DNA of 29,120 bases from Baffinella frigidus (GCA_026770585.1 MU646811.1:10431-39550), one strand, 5' to 3'. Counted from the stretch's first letter, positions 8,901-15,107 are shown. Program-made: numbers and translations. Notes: generated by a model from the sequence alone, not told the origin.

Positions 8901-9988
8901 ACTACGGAGAGGACGTGCGTCCCCACTCTCCATCGAAGTTGACTTTGGCCTCCTGACGGTTGTCAACTTTTGAGCTGGGACTCCCCACTCTCTGCCTCGG
9001 TCGGGTTGACTCGTCGTTTTCTCGCCAAACGTTGACGGACGTGTACCACGAAACAGGCGATTACGGATTTGTACAGTCCACCTACCCTAACACAGGCTAC
9101 CGTAGCACATACTTACCCTTCACACATACTCCTTCGGCCGGCCCCCGATTTCCCCCTGCAAGGAAGTATGCCTGAAGGGTGGACACCATAACGCATACCT
9201 ACCCTCCACACATACGCAATCAGTCCGGCCCCGACGGGTATGTGTTCGGGTAGGTCCACTCTACCACGAAAGAGGAGAGTCAACGTCCGGTTTCCTCAAT
9301 TTGAGGAGACGAGATTACCGCAGGGAGGGCTAGACTGTGTGTGCATTCCTGTCACGGTGGACACGATCGTAGAGTGCCTGCGCGACGGCTTCTGCCCCGA
9401 AACCCCAAACCCCAAACCCCAAACCCCAAACCCCAAACCCCAAACCCTCAAGCGCAGCTGTAGTATATGTAGGTATATATGTGTATCAAGGTTACCTTAT
9501 ATATGTGTATCCCCTAAGTGCCCAGTAGGCTCATACGCCCTACCGTAGGGCCCTAGGACCTGCCTAGGACCTCTTGGCCGTCAAATTTGACTACCTGGGC
9601 ACTTGAGGGATATATGTGTATCAAGGTTACCTTATATATGTATACGTAGATGACCCATATATGTATGTACGTAAATGACTCATATACGATCCTTACAGGT
9701 GGCGGTGATCAACACGGTGGACACGATCGTGGGGTGCCTTCGCGACGGCTTCTGCATCGAAACCTCCGAAACCCTCGAGGGTAGTTGCAGTATATGTAGT
9801 ACGTGTATCAAGGTTACCTTATATGTGTATACGTAGATGACCCATATATATGTACGTAGATGACCCATATACGATCCTTACAGGTGGCGGTGATCAACAC
9901 GGTGGACACGATCGTGGGGTGCCTTCGCGACGGCTTCTGCATCGACGTCCCCGACGCGATGAAGAAGATTTCCGCAGGCACCTTTTGA
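2939..9988 (+). CDS. Thylakoid-lumen TPM-domain protein, TLP18.3/Psb32-like, eight exons with nuclear-to-lumen targeting leader
   Basis: TLP18.3/Psb32 proteins assist photosystem II repair in the thylakoid lumen. Exons: 2939-3118, 3214-3435, 4471-4516, 5373-5410, 5843-5927, 6538-6596, 8849-8914, 9884-9988; all introns GT-AG, all phases match, giving 266 residues. Residues 1-20 are a signal peptide ending GASG before Phe21, typical of complex plastids. A basic/Ser transit region follows, then twin Arg55-Arg56, a hydrophobic stretch and a lumen cleavage site near ASA (76-78). The TPM domain starts at [11 protein letters not shown] and runs through [51 protein letters not shown] and [13 protein letters not shown] to the C-terminus ISAGTF. 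Its order and spacing match plant TLP18.3. Introns 2-7 contain telomere-like arrays, foldbacks and extra exon copies. The frame is intact, so I treat it as functional. Transcript data could change which exon copy is used, especially for exons 6 and 8. Confidence 0.92.
3436..3611 (+). repeat. Degenerate CCCTAAA telomere-like array starting at the intron 2 donor
   Basis: The array begins within 15 bases of the splice donor of intron 2 and consists of variants such as CCCTAAA, CCCCAAA, CCCTGAA and CCTAAAA. The C-rich strand is the coding strand. Confidence 0.85.
3612..4099. repeat. AT-rich nested inverted-repeat element inside intron 2
   Basis: The outer ends are inverted: GGAATCTATGTTGTGACA at the left and, reversed, TCGAAACATAGATTCCGCC at the right. 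Inside are a long palindrome (3645-3801) and a second inverted motif with CGAAACGTTTT and GAGCTCGAA against TTCGAGCTCG and AACGTTTCG (about 3835-3955). It lies between two telomere-like arrays. No coding capacity was seen. Confidence 0.65.
3645..3801. repeat. Long palindrome with TAACGGCCTGAAAATGGGG arms
   Basis: The arms are about 63 bp and nearly perfect, running from ACGGCCTGAAAATGGGGTAG to CTCGGCC across a central loop ACGTTTTGGTCCTAGGATCC. The arms contain TAGGACCTCCTACCGTAGGC, the core motif also found in other foldback families here. A diverged half copy is at about 9998-10111. Confidence 0.85.
4095..4158 (+). repeat. Short CCCTAAA array
   Basis: Four near-perfect CCCTAAA units with flanking CCCTGAA and GCCTGAA variants, between the AT-rich element and the inverted exon 5 copy. 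Confidence 0.85.
4222..4306 (-). pseudogene. Inverted extra copy of TLP18.3 exon 5
   Basis: The reverse complement of this 85-bp block encodes [19 protein letters not shown] and [10 protein letters not shown], the same length as exon 5 at 5843-5927, with Lys to Glu and Val to Ile changes. Similarity stops at or within a few bases of both exon boundaries. The donor GT is still present, but the CAG acceptor is replaced by GGTGGC. It sits in intron 2 on the antisense strand, so it cannot contribute to the normal transcript. Confidence 0.9.
4353..4432 (+). repeat. Three tandem copies of a GCGTAGACCGCAGAGCG motif
   Basis: Units of about 28-30 bp read GCGTAGACCGCAGAGCGAGA, with small changes (GTAGTCCGC in the third). 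The block ends about 38 bases before the exon 3 acceptor. Confidence 0.8.
4684..4753. repeat. Half copy of the TCCCTTAAGTGGCCAG foldback family
   Basis: It starts ATCCCTTAAGTCGCCAGAAG and continues through CATACGCCCTACCGTAGGGC to a CCTAGGACCTGCC core, then ends at the exon 3 copy. The opposite arm is missing. Full copies are at 9510-9610 and 10506-10620. Confidence 0.75.
4754..4797 (+). pseudogene. Second copy of TLP18.3 exon 3
   Basis: The block reads [14 protein letters not shown] with only a synonymous CTG to CTC change from exon 3, and keeps the donor CCG|GTGCGTCTTCG and following intron sequence. Its 5' end joins a CCTAGGACCTGCC core of a foldback element, leaving GCCGAG as a weak acceptor. 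A shorter third fragment, just GACACCG and the donor, is at about 4591-4627. Confidence 0.85.
4818..5333 (+). repeat. Large degenerate CCCTAAA-type array in intron 3
   Basis: About 500 bp of 7-mer variants (CCCTGAA, CACTAAA, CCCTAAA, CCATGAA, AACCATAGA) in the C-rich-sense orientation, ending 40 bases before the exon 4 acceptor. Confidence 0.88.
5429..5626 (+). repeat. CCCTAAA-type array in intron 4
   Basis: Mixed CCCTAAA, CCTTAAA, CCCCAAA and CCCTTAA units start about 18 bases after the exon 4 donor. Confidence 0.88.
5627..5792 (+). repeat. Tandem GACTCGAGATT repeats and a fragment of exon 5
   Basis: Several copies of GGTTGGTGACTCGAGATT spaced by TGTTGACGTGAGATTCGG, followed at about 5772-5792 by GGCAGACGCCGGGGCTGAC, which resembles the acceptor and first bases of exon 5 (GGCAGACGCCAGGGCTGGC at 5838-5856). 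Confidence 0.65.
5928..6160 (+). repeat. CCCTAAA, CACTGAA and CCCCAAA array starting at the intron 5 donor
   Basis: The intron begins GTAACCCTAAACCCTAAACC, so the array starts inside the donor itself. Eight nearly perfect CCCTAAA units are followed by a short unique spacer, then blocks of CACTGAA and CCCCAAA units. Each block is homogeneous for one variant. Confidence 0.92.
6894..6947 (+). pseudogene. Second copy of TLP18.3 exon 6 (possible alternative exon)
   Basis: It encodes [16 protein letters not shown] with only synonymous differences from exon 6 in that stretch and keeps the donor TCG|GTGCG. The upstream bases differ (GGAGAGAGCACA), and an AG in GAGAG could act as acceptor in the right phase, so it could be a mutually exclusive exon rather than a dead copy. 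Confidence 0.85.
7279..7429. repeat. Foldback element with TTTATCCGGGG arms
   Basis: The arms of about 55 bp run from TTATCCGGGGAACCCTATTT through GATGGCAAGGAAAATAACTA, matched in reverse by GTAGTAATTTTCCTTGCC and CCCCGGATAAA. The ends are flanked by TA. The inner arm shares the AATTACTACAC motif with other copies. Confidence 0.85.
7552..7704. repeat. Foldback element with GGATCTCGTATGGAAACAC arms
   Basis: The left arm GGATCTCGTATGGAAACAC with TATAAACTGGATT is mirrored by AATCCAGTTTATA-like sequence and GTGTTTCCTTATGAGATCC. The inner segments ATTTACCACAC and GTGTGGTAATTTT pair with each other. Confidence 0.8.
7806..7893 (+). repeat. Nearly perfect CCCTAAA array in intron 6
   Basis: About twelve CCCTAAA units with one shortened unit, with sharp edges next to unrelated DNA. 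A run of ten or so G residues precedes it. Its purity contrasts with the degenerate arrays in introns 2-4. Confidence 0.93.
8007..8135. repeat. ACGGTGGACTACG inverted-repeat element, copy 1
   Basis: It starts ACGGTGGACTACGAACC and ends TCGTAGTCCCTCGT, with an internal AAAGTCAACTTGCC and AATTTGGTC. A related copy is at 8559-8695 and a partial one at about 7440-7560. Confidence 0.6.
8172..8348. repeat. Foldback with AAAGCTTTCGCCAGCG arms
   Basis: AAAAGCTTTCGCCAGCG at the left is matched by CGCTGGCGAAAGCTTTTTG at the right; a second inner pair is built on AAAACGATTTTAAAAGC and GCTTTTAAAAGTCC. Confidence 0.7.
8559..8695. repeat. ACGGTGGACTACG inverted-repeat element, copy 2
   Basis: It opens CACGGTGGACTACGGACG and closes CGTAGACCACCGTG, with the same internal AAAAGTCAACTTGCC, TTAACTTGAAGGAA and AAATTTGGTCACGT as related copies. 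Confidence 0.7.
8759..8845 (+). repeat. Three tandem 27-28 bp units just upstream of the exon 7 acceptor
   Basis: Each unit contains GTGACGGCTCTTTTCGGTTT or a one-base variant. The last unit ends in GGGGCGGCAG, the acceptor of exon 7. The block supplies the pyrimidine tract region of this splice site. Confidence 0.9.
9355..9401 (+). pseudogene. First, partial copy of TLP18.3 exon 8
   Basis: It encodes [14 protein letters not shown], with Gly to Glu at one position against exon 8, and lacks the VAVIN start and its acceptor. It breaks off at CTGCCCCGAAACC, where it runs directly into a CCCCAAA array. Confidence 0.85.
9401..9447 (+). repeat. CCCCAAA array joined to the exon 8 copy
   Basis: Six uniform CCCCAAA units and one CCCTCAA follow immediately after the partial exon. 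Confidence 0.9.
9510..9610. repeat. TCCCTTAAGTGGCCAG-family foldback with TA target duplication
   Basis: It runs from TCCCCTAAGTGCCCAGTAGG to CTGGGCACTTGAGGGA, with TA on both sides (9508-9509 and 9611-9612). The interior has CCCTACCGTAGGGCCCTAGG and GGCCGTCAAATTTGAC. It interrupts the intron-derived part of the exon 8 tandem repeat. Confidence 0.88.
9699..9771 (+). pseudogene. Second copy of TLP18.3 exon 8, truncated after FCIE
   Basis: This copy has the same acceptor (GATCCTTACAG) and start ([19 protein letters not shown]) as the full exon 8 at 9884, but after CTGCATCG it continues AAACCTCCGAAACCC into repeat DNA. The copy-to-copy period is 185 bp, so exon plus adjoining intron was duplicated in tandem. 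Confidence 0.9.
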
Positions 9989-9997
9989 TCGAATCTG

Positions 9998-10111
9998 GTA
10001 GGCTAACGGACTAAACATTGGGTACTTAGGCCTACGGTATTGCCTACCGTAGGCCGTAGGGCTCCTATGACCAAGAAGTCCTGGGATTCTGGCCTACAGT
10101 AGGAGGTCTTA
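9998..10111. repeat. Diverged foldback related to the 3645-3801 palindrome
   Basis: It contains GGTAGGCTAACGGACTAAAC and TTAGGCCTACGGTATTGCC, then TAGGAGGTCTTACG, as in the longer palindrome but shorter and less regular. It lies between the stop codon of exon 8 and the next fragment of its 3' end. Confidence 0.6.
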
Positions 10112-10112
10112 C

Positions 10113-10154
10113 GTCCCCGACGTGGTGAAGAAGATGCGCGCTGGCACGTTTTGA
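10113..10154 (+). pseudogene. Copy of the exon 8 3' end (VPDVVKKMRAGTF, stop)
   Basis: It begins at GTCCCCGACGTGG and ends TTTTGATCGAATC, like the end of exon 8 including bases past the stop. The residues before AGTF differ from exon 8 (MR instead of IS). Confidence 0.85.
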
Positions 10155-10188
10155 TCGAATCCCGCCGAGTGTTCAAGTTGAGTACGGT

Positions 10189-10262
10189 CTGGCGACGAAA
10201 GTTACTACACAATTGGTCCATACAAGTGATAGTAAAACTATTTGTGTAGTGATTTTCGTCCC
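10189..10262. repeat. AAAATTACTACAC-family foldback
   Basis: GGCGACGAAAGTTACTACAC is mirrored by GTGTAGTGATTTTCGTC. It separates two fragments of the exon 8 3' end. Confidence 0.8.
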
Positions 10263-10302
10263 CGACCGCGATGAAGAAGATGCGCGCTGGCACGTTCTGA
10301 TT
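10259..10302 (+). pseudogene. Frameshifted copy of the exon 8 3' end
   Basis: GTCCCCGACCGCGATGAAG has one extra C relative to exon 8, then AAGATGCGCGCTGGCACG and TTCTGA. A smaller fragment (GATGCGCGCTGGCACCTTC, then TGA) is at about 10740-10763, and GATGGCACCTTCTGATCC recurs at about 10819. Confidence 0.8.
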
Positions 10303-10309
10303 TCATCCG

Positions 10310-10455
10310 GTCAGGTATTTAATTCAAATGCTCGGCGTAGTCCCATACAACGAAAATTACTACACAAGCGATAAAAGACTCGTGTCCAAAAGATCATGTG
10401 TAGTAATTTTCGTACCTTCGGGGAACTCCCGAGCATTTGATTTAAATACCTGACC
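10310..10455. repeat. Nested foldback with TCAGGTATTTAATTCAAATG arms
   Basis: The outer arms TCAGGTATTTAATTCAAATG and CATTTGATTTAAATACCTGA are inverted. The inner arms ACGAAAATTACTACACAAG and GTGTAGTAATTTTCGT belong to the ACTACAC family. Confidence 0.85.
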
Positions 10456-10485
10456 GGATGAGATTCTCCCGGGAACCGGTCAACA

Positions 10486-10715
10486 GTACAGGGGTACCTC
10501 ACTTATCCCTTAAGTGGCCAGACCGTCAAATTTGACGGCCAAGAGGTCCTAGGCAGGTCCTAGGGCCCTACCGTACAGGGCTCCCTGTAGGGCGTATGAG
10601 CCTACTGGTCACTTAAGGGATAAGAAAGCGTCTCCCCCTAGGACTCTACAGTAGGCCTATGCCTGGGGCCCTATGGTGGTCCTAGGGGGGTGGGCATTTC
10701 TTATGAGCGAGGTAC
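10486..10715. repeat. Main-family CAGGGG element interrupted by a second foldback
   Basis: The outer element opens TACAGGGGTACCTCACTTA and closes TTCTTATGAGCGAGGTACCC. Between ACTTA and TAAGAAAG it is split by a TCCCTTAAG...CTTAAGGGA element at 10506-10620 with TA repeated on both sides (10504-10505, 10621-10622). Confidence 0.88.
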
Positions 10716-10774
10716 CCCTGTACATGGATCCACCTTCTGAAGATGCGCGCTGGCACCTTCTGATCCCTCATTCT

Positions 10775-10985
10775 CATCGCTCACTGGAACCGGTCAACAG
10801 TACATGAATCCACACGCATGATGGCACCTTCTGATCCCTCATTCTGAACCTCCCGGGAACCGGTTAACAGTATGGATCCACCTTCTGAATCCTCCGCTCG
10901 CCGGTCATGAGTACATACACCGTTGGAACCGATCAACAGTACACGAATCCACCTTCTGCATCCCCCGCTCACCGGTCAGCAGTAC
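10775..10985 (+). repeat. Irregular tandem GGAACCGGTCAACAGTACA units
   Basis: At least four copies of CACTGGAACCGGTCAACAGT or variants, alternating with ATCCACCTTCTGA and CACGATGATGG-like pieces that include the exon 8 3' fragment. This is the 3' flank of the TLP18.3 gene. Confidence 0.65.
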
Positions 10986-11129
10986 AGGGGTACCTCGATT
11001 ACAAGAAAACGTCACCCCCCTAGGACGACCATAGAGCCCTAGGCATAGGCCTACTGTAGGGTCCTAGCTAGGGGGAGGCGTTTTCTTGTAGAAATAACGG
11101 AAATAACGAATCGAGGTACCCCTGTACAT
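10986..11129. repeat. Main-family CAGGGG foldback, copy with AACGGAAATAACG insertion
   Basis: ACAGGGGTACCTCGATTACA at the left and GAATCGAGGTACCCCTGT at the right, with the common CCATAGAGCCCTAGGCATAG core. The right arm has a short insertion, AAATAACGGAAATAACG. Confidence 0.85.
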
Positions 11130-11347
11130 GCACCGTTGCCGACTGGGTTTGCAACCCTCTCATTGTCATGCGGGGGGTTTTCGCGAGGTTTTTCAGACCT
11201 TTCGCTAGGTTCCTGCTCAGGCACAGACTCTGTGGGGATGCACATATGGCGGCCGTGTTGGCAGTTACAACGGCCTTTCTCTTCGATCACTACCACGCAC
11301 GAGCCTGGAGATTGGGCGGAGTCCCTAAAGTGGGTCATGGCAATTAA

Positions 11348-11348
11348 A

Positions 11349-11379
<31 letters not shown>

Positions 11380-11430
11380 TGTATGTGTGTGTGCGAGAGA
11401 GAGAGAGTGTGTGGGTGGGAGAGAGAGGAC
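11348..11430 (+). repeat. TG and GA microsatellite
   Basis: Runs of GTGTGTGT with TATG interruptions, then GAGAGAGAG and GTGGGTGGGAGAGAGAG. Confidence 0.95.
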
Positions 11431-11452
11431 TACCTAGTGTAGAGTGAGACGT

Positions 11453-11577
11453 TACAGGGGTACCTCACTCATGCGAAACTGCCCCCCCCCTAGGACCACC
11501 ATAAGGCCCTAGGCCTAGGCCTACTGTAGGGTCCTAGGGGGGGGGGGGGTTCTTATGATCGAGGCACCCCTGTGCAT
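11453..11577. repeat. Main-family CAGGGG foldback
   Basis: ACAGGGGTACCTCACTCATG at the left and ATGATCGAGGCACCCCTGT at the right, with C8 and G12 runs in opposite arms around the CCCTAGGCCTAGGCCTACTG core. Confidence 0.9.
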
Positions 11578-11744
11578 GTAGTTAATAGGAATGTGGCCAC
11601 CATGCACCCCTGTGAGCCTTGGTCGGACAGGTGATGAGCCTCAATGGTTGACTAATGAAGGTAAGTTCTCTCTCGCTTGTGTGTCGGGCCTTGCCTCCCA
11701 AGCGGGGTCACAACCCCCCCCCTCGGAGCCGCCGTTGCTCACAC

Positions 11745-11822
11745 AGGAAGCATGGCCTCTCTACAGAACCATTTCCGGTGTCCGCCTATGTTGGGAGCTC
11801 CAAGAACCTAAAGGACCTAAAC
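11745..11822 (+). repeat. GTGTCCGCCTATGTTGGGAG repeat, copy 1
   Basis: Contains GAAGCATGGCCTCTCTACAG, then GGTGTCCGCCTATGTTGGGA and AGAACCTAAAGGACCTAAA. Nearly identical in its core to copies at 17169-17320, 18220-18372 and 23953-24005, with a diverged one at 26779-26838. One frame reads SGVRLCWELQEPKGP. Confidence 0.85.
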
Positions 11823-11861
11823 AGGGGGACAGGGGCGGGAACACTCGAGATCCCCCACGTC

Positions 11862-11987
11862 CTACAGGGGTACCTCGCTCATGAGAAACCGCCCCCCCCC
11901 CTAGGACCACCATAGGGCCCTAGGCATAGGCCTACTGTAGGGTCCTAGGGGGAGGCGGTTTCTTATGAGCGAGGTACCCCTGTACAG
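11862..11987. repeat. Main-family CAGGGG foldback
   Basis: A near-consensus copy with CAGGGGTACCTCGCTCATGA at the left and TTATGAGCGAGGTACCCCTG at the right. Arm length is about 45 bp. Confidence 0.92.
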
Positions 11988-11990
11988 TAC

Positions 11991-12109
11991 AGGGTTACCT
12001 CGCTCACAGGGAGCCGCCCCCCCCCCCAGAACCACCGTAGAGCGATGGATAGGCCTACTGTAGGATCATATGGGGTGTGGCTTCTTATGAGTGAGGTACC
12101 TCTGTACAG
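11991..12109. repeat. Main-family CAGGGG foldback, diverged
   Basis: ACAGGGTTACCTCGCTCACA and TTATGAGTGAGGTACCTCTG, with a degraded core. It stands a few bases after the preceding copy. Confidence 0.85.
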
Positions 12110-12180
12110 GGCTATCTGGGTTGGAAGAACTCAAAACGTAAGCACCCGCACCGGAATTTGGTCCTGCGAGTTCTTAATTT
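12110..12180 (+). repeat. ACAGGGATATCTGGGTT repeat, copy 1
   Basis: ACAGGGCTATCTGGGTTGGA with AAGAACTCAAAACGTAAGCA; it resembles 19304-19370. The function is unknown. Confidence 0.6.
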
Positions 12181-12309
12181 AGACACAAACCTTTCCTATT
12201 TTGTCATCCTACATTTATTCACACCAAAACAGCGGTGGCCGCAACTCGACCGTGAGTAGGTCCGTTCGGCACGCAGCGGTCGCTTTCCCGATCCTACAGT
12301 GCAGGGCTT

Positions 12310-12418
12310 ACAGGGGTACCTCGCTCATAAGAAACCGCCCACCCCCTAGGACCCTAGGGATAGCCTACTGTAGGGTCCTAGGCGGATGCGGTTTCTTATG
12401 AGCGAGGTACCCCTGTAC
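12310..12418. repeat. Main-family CAGGGG foldback
   Basis: Clean copy with CAGGGGTACCTCGCTCATAA and TTATGAGCGAGGTACCCCTG; the core is shortened to CCCTAGGGATAGCCTACTG. Confidence 0.92.
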
Positions 12419-12733
12419 TCGAAGATAAGGTCGATCCTACAGTACAGGGCTTACTCGAAGTGAAGGCCAGCAGGCAGTGCCACACAGCGGACTTCGAAGG
12501 GATTTTGAATAGCCCCAAAGCGATGAGACCTAGGACCCTACGGTAGGCAATCCGTAAGGACATAGGGGGGTTCCGAACGACAAGGTTACGGAAACTCGGG
12601 CTCTCGGCACCCGAAATTCCCTTCCTAGTCCTCTGTGTGGGGCGAGCAAGGGCGGAGGCGGCTCAGACAGCAGGGAGGCGGCTCTCTGGCGAAGTCATTC
12701 CGGTCATCCTACACGAGTAGTATCCCCAGAGGC
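12419..12733. other. Gene-free spacer with fragments of repeat cores
   Basis: It holds two copies of a GGCTTACTCGAAG-like motif and a lone core, CCTAGGACCCTACGGTAGGC (about 12529-12548). Nothing else was recognised; it is the 3' flank of the minus-strand gene. Confidence 0.5.
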
Positions 12734-13885
12734 TCAGACCGCGAGGGCGCGCCCCTCGCGGATCTCCGCGTCGAGTTCCTCCTGCACCACCGCCCCATCC
12801 TCACCATCGCGCAGCACGCTCTCCTTGAACAGCCGCTCCGCCTCGTGCAGCTGTCGTCGCGCCTCTCGCGTGTCCCCCCGCGCGGAGAGAGGAGCATCGC
12901 CGCCGCCCCCGCCTCGAGGCGAGGGCATCACGACGCAGTCGCCCCACTCCGTGGTGTGCATCACCATTTGCCGCGAGGCTTCCGAGAGAGTCCGGAGGCC
13001 GAGGTCGGGGAACTCCCGAGGGTGCGACGACTGGATGCTCGCGGTGGCGTCCAAGGGCGGGGTGACGACGGGGTTCAGCTGCGAAGAGAGCTGGTTGCGC
13101 AGCATCATGATCTCGCGACTCCTCAGCTGCTGCGCTTCCGCGTCGCCGGGTGGGCTCCCGTGCTCGCCGGGGCTCACGCGTTGCTGTTGCACGTTGCTGC
13201 GGCCTTGATGCGACGGCCGTGGCGATCCCCTCGCCATCAGGAACTCTCGCAAGCTGCTGTTCTTGTTCGCCGCCTGGGAGGCGACTTGCCGCCCAGCATC
13301 AAACGCCTGGTTCTCGTTGAGGGACCGTCGTGGCCACGACGGTCCTTCTTCATTGAGCAGCGATTCGACCGAGGAGAGCAGCGCCCGGTGCGACTGGATG
13401 CGCATCCCTACGCTCGTCTGCTGCTCTCCGCCAGCGGCTTCAGCAGGTGGCTGATGCTTGTGCAGGTGGATGTTGGAGGGTGGCTGATGCCGGTGCGCCC
13501 AGGACTCGCGAGCGGGTGCTGAGCCCGGGCTCGGAAGGGTCACGCCGTCCTTGAGAGGGGCCGCAGTTGGTGATCCAATCATCTGAGTAGGCGCCGCGGA
13601 CGCTGACGCGCGGGTTGGCGATGGGGAGAGGGACCAGTCGCCTGTCCCAGGATCCTCGTAGAGCGGGATGGATTTTCCATCCGGGGTGATGACAGAGCGC
13701 ACCACTTGCGCCACCCGCTGCAAAGGCTCGCCTCTGCCGGCAGCTTTTTTAGGGGTGTCCCTCCGCTGCGCCTCAAGCCTTGCGAGGAGCGAGAGCGCCC
13801 TGCTCGCGTGGTTGAGCATGTCGCTGTCCGCCGAGCGCAGTCCCGGCATCTCAGCCACCAGGCTCGCCATCGTCAGCTGAGTCAT
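12734..13885 (-). CDS. Unrecognised 383-residue protein with a C-terminal coiled coil
   Basis: A single uninterrupted frame runs from ATG at 13885 to TGA at 12734. I do not recognise a family. The N-terminal 50 residues look helical (MASLVAEMPGLRSADSDMLN, then a basic LEAQRRDTPKK). The middle is Pro/Ser/His-rich and looks disordered. The last 50 residues (TREARRQLHEAERLFKESVL and an acidic EELDAEIREG) look like a coiled coil. GC-rich codon use matches the recognised genes, and the frame is much longer than the repeat-derived frames nearby, which supports a real gene. MASLV at 13870 is an alternative start. The start codon faces that of the plus-strand gene 170 bp away. A short intron inside the Gly-rich stretch near residue 335 is possible. 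Confidence 0.7.
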   Translation of the reverse strand: MTQLTMASLVAEMPGLRSADSDMLNHASRALSLLARLEAQRRDTPKKAAGRGEPLQRVAQVVRSVITPDGKSIPLYEDPGTGDWSLSPSPTRASASAAPTQMIGSPTAAPLKDGVTLPSPGSAPARESWAHRHQPPSNIHLHKHQPPAEAAGGEQQTSVGMRIQSHRALLSSVESLLNEEGPSWPRRSLNENQAFDAGRQVASQAANKNSSLREFLMARGSPRPSHQGRSNVQQQRVSPGEHGSPPGDAEAQQLRSREIMMLRNQLSSQLNPVVTPPLDATASIQSSHPREFPDLGLRTLSEASRQMVMHTTEWGDCVVMPSPRGGGGGDAPLSARGDTREARRQLHEAERLFKESVLRDGEDGAVVQEELDAEIREGRALAV

Positions 13886-14055
13886 CCCCCGCCCGTTGGA
13901 CCCCCGCAGCCCTCCAACCCCAACCCACCCAGAATCTAAGCGGGGAAGCTCTCGAGCCCGCCAAGCTCCGTGAGCCCTCCTCCCGCCCGCCCTTGCGACC
14001 CCCTCCTAAGTTGACAGTTCGGTTGACTCAAACCAAAAGTCAACCCCCAAGGGTC
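13886..14055. promoter_or_regulatory. Shared divergent promoter region of the two unrecognised genes
   Basis: There are 170 bp between start codons. GTTGACTCAAACC and AAAAGTCAACCCCC lie 10-40 bases before the plus-strand ATG. AAAAGTCAAC recurs at about 21138 in the Rab5/transporter spacer. Confidence 0.45.
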
Positions 14056-15107
14056 ATGGCGGACAGGAGTGTCCGGGTGGCTGGCGGCGTGCTGGCGCTC
14101 GCCGGCGTGGCCGTGCTGGTGTGCGTGGCGCTCATCTCGTCGGCGGATCTGCAGCGCCCATCAGTGCTGGCGCAGGCTGCGGCTGGCAAGGCGCACACCG
14201 CGTCCTCGCGCGTCCGCGACATGAAGCACGCTGGTGCGACGAGCAACAGCGCGCTGCGCTACCTGCAGGAGGGCCAGGATGTAGCCAAGCCGCGCATGCA
14301 GCGGCTCCACATGCTCTCGCTCAACCAGCAGATGGGGCAGAGCGATAACGTGGATGACTTGGGAATGGATGGCACCTCCAGCCGATTTGTCCGCGGGCCT
14401 GACGGCCTTCGCGACGACGGAGACCTCGCAGACGTCAGCCTCCTCAACTCGCTGACGCACTCTTTCAAGCTGAACAGTGACCGCGCGGACGCGATCCAGG
14501 CGCGCTACGAAGTGCCGACCAACAAGCTGTACCAGGTTCGGGGCAAGCGCGACATGGCGACTGAAGCGCAGCACATTGACTCGCGGGGGGAGATGGCCAT
14601 GGGCCAAAGGCACTCGGCGCGCTCGCCGTTCCACGTGCTGAGCAGTGGCTCGAAGTCGATGTCGGACGTCGACACGCTCTCTCCCGTCTTCCACATCAAG
14701 GCGGACAACACGGCGGGGGGCCTGGAGGGGGTGGGGGTTGATTTGGGGGAGGAGAGCGAGGCTGAGGCCATGGCCAACCCGAACCCTGCGCCGGCTCCCT
14801 CTGCCTCAAAGGGCATCTGGGTCGAGCCTGGCTCCAACAAGGGCTTCGACTCCTTCGCCCTCGACTCCCTCCAGGTCTCAGCCTGCCTCCCTACGTTGTG
14901 TTGTCCCCCCCTTCCCCATCGCGACCCGTAGCCCTCAACCACTCTGCCCGATCCTGGTGGCCTTGCGTGCCAGGCCTGTCTGTCTTGCCCGCAGTCTCAT
15001 GAAACCCTGGAACGCACGAGATGGAGGGGGGGGGCTCGTGGTGTGGTGTCTATGCAATCTGACAGCCGACGCGGCTCCTCCTCGTTCAGGGCAAGGGCAC
15101 GGCATAA
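14056..15107 (+). CDS. Unrecognised single-pass membrane protein, 3' end uncertain
   Basis: Exon 1 is 14056-14874 (273 codons), starting MADRSVRVAGG. Residues about 8-29 form one hydrophobic segment (VLALAGVAVLVCVALIS), a signal anchor or uncleaved signal peptide. The remainder is polar, with DGLRDDGDLADVSLLNSLTH, a segment TNKLYQVRGK, and a Pro/Ala/Ser stretch before GIWVEPGSNKGFDSFALDSL. The start was chosen over an upstream in-frame codon because it is an ATG followed by the membrane segment. After CTCCAG the DNA offers a donor (GTCTCA). Two good acceptors follow: 14992-14994 (TGTCTTGCCCGCAG) and 15087-15089 (CCTCCTCGTTCAG). The second gives a short end, GKGTA and stop at 15107; reading straight through ends at 14931. 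No family match is known to me. Confidence 0.62.

Noticed and set aside
2939-9988. Treating the TLP18.3 gene as a pseudogene because of the many exon fragments
   Set aside because: A complete path of eight exons exists with matching phases, GT-AG borders and no stop, and the product matches the family along its length.
12635-13522. Plus-strand frame opposite the 383-residue minus-strand gene
   Set aside because: Shorter than the minus frame and Arg/Leu-biased, as expected of an antisense shadow. Since neither strand has a family match, this choice is less certain than the others.
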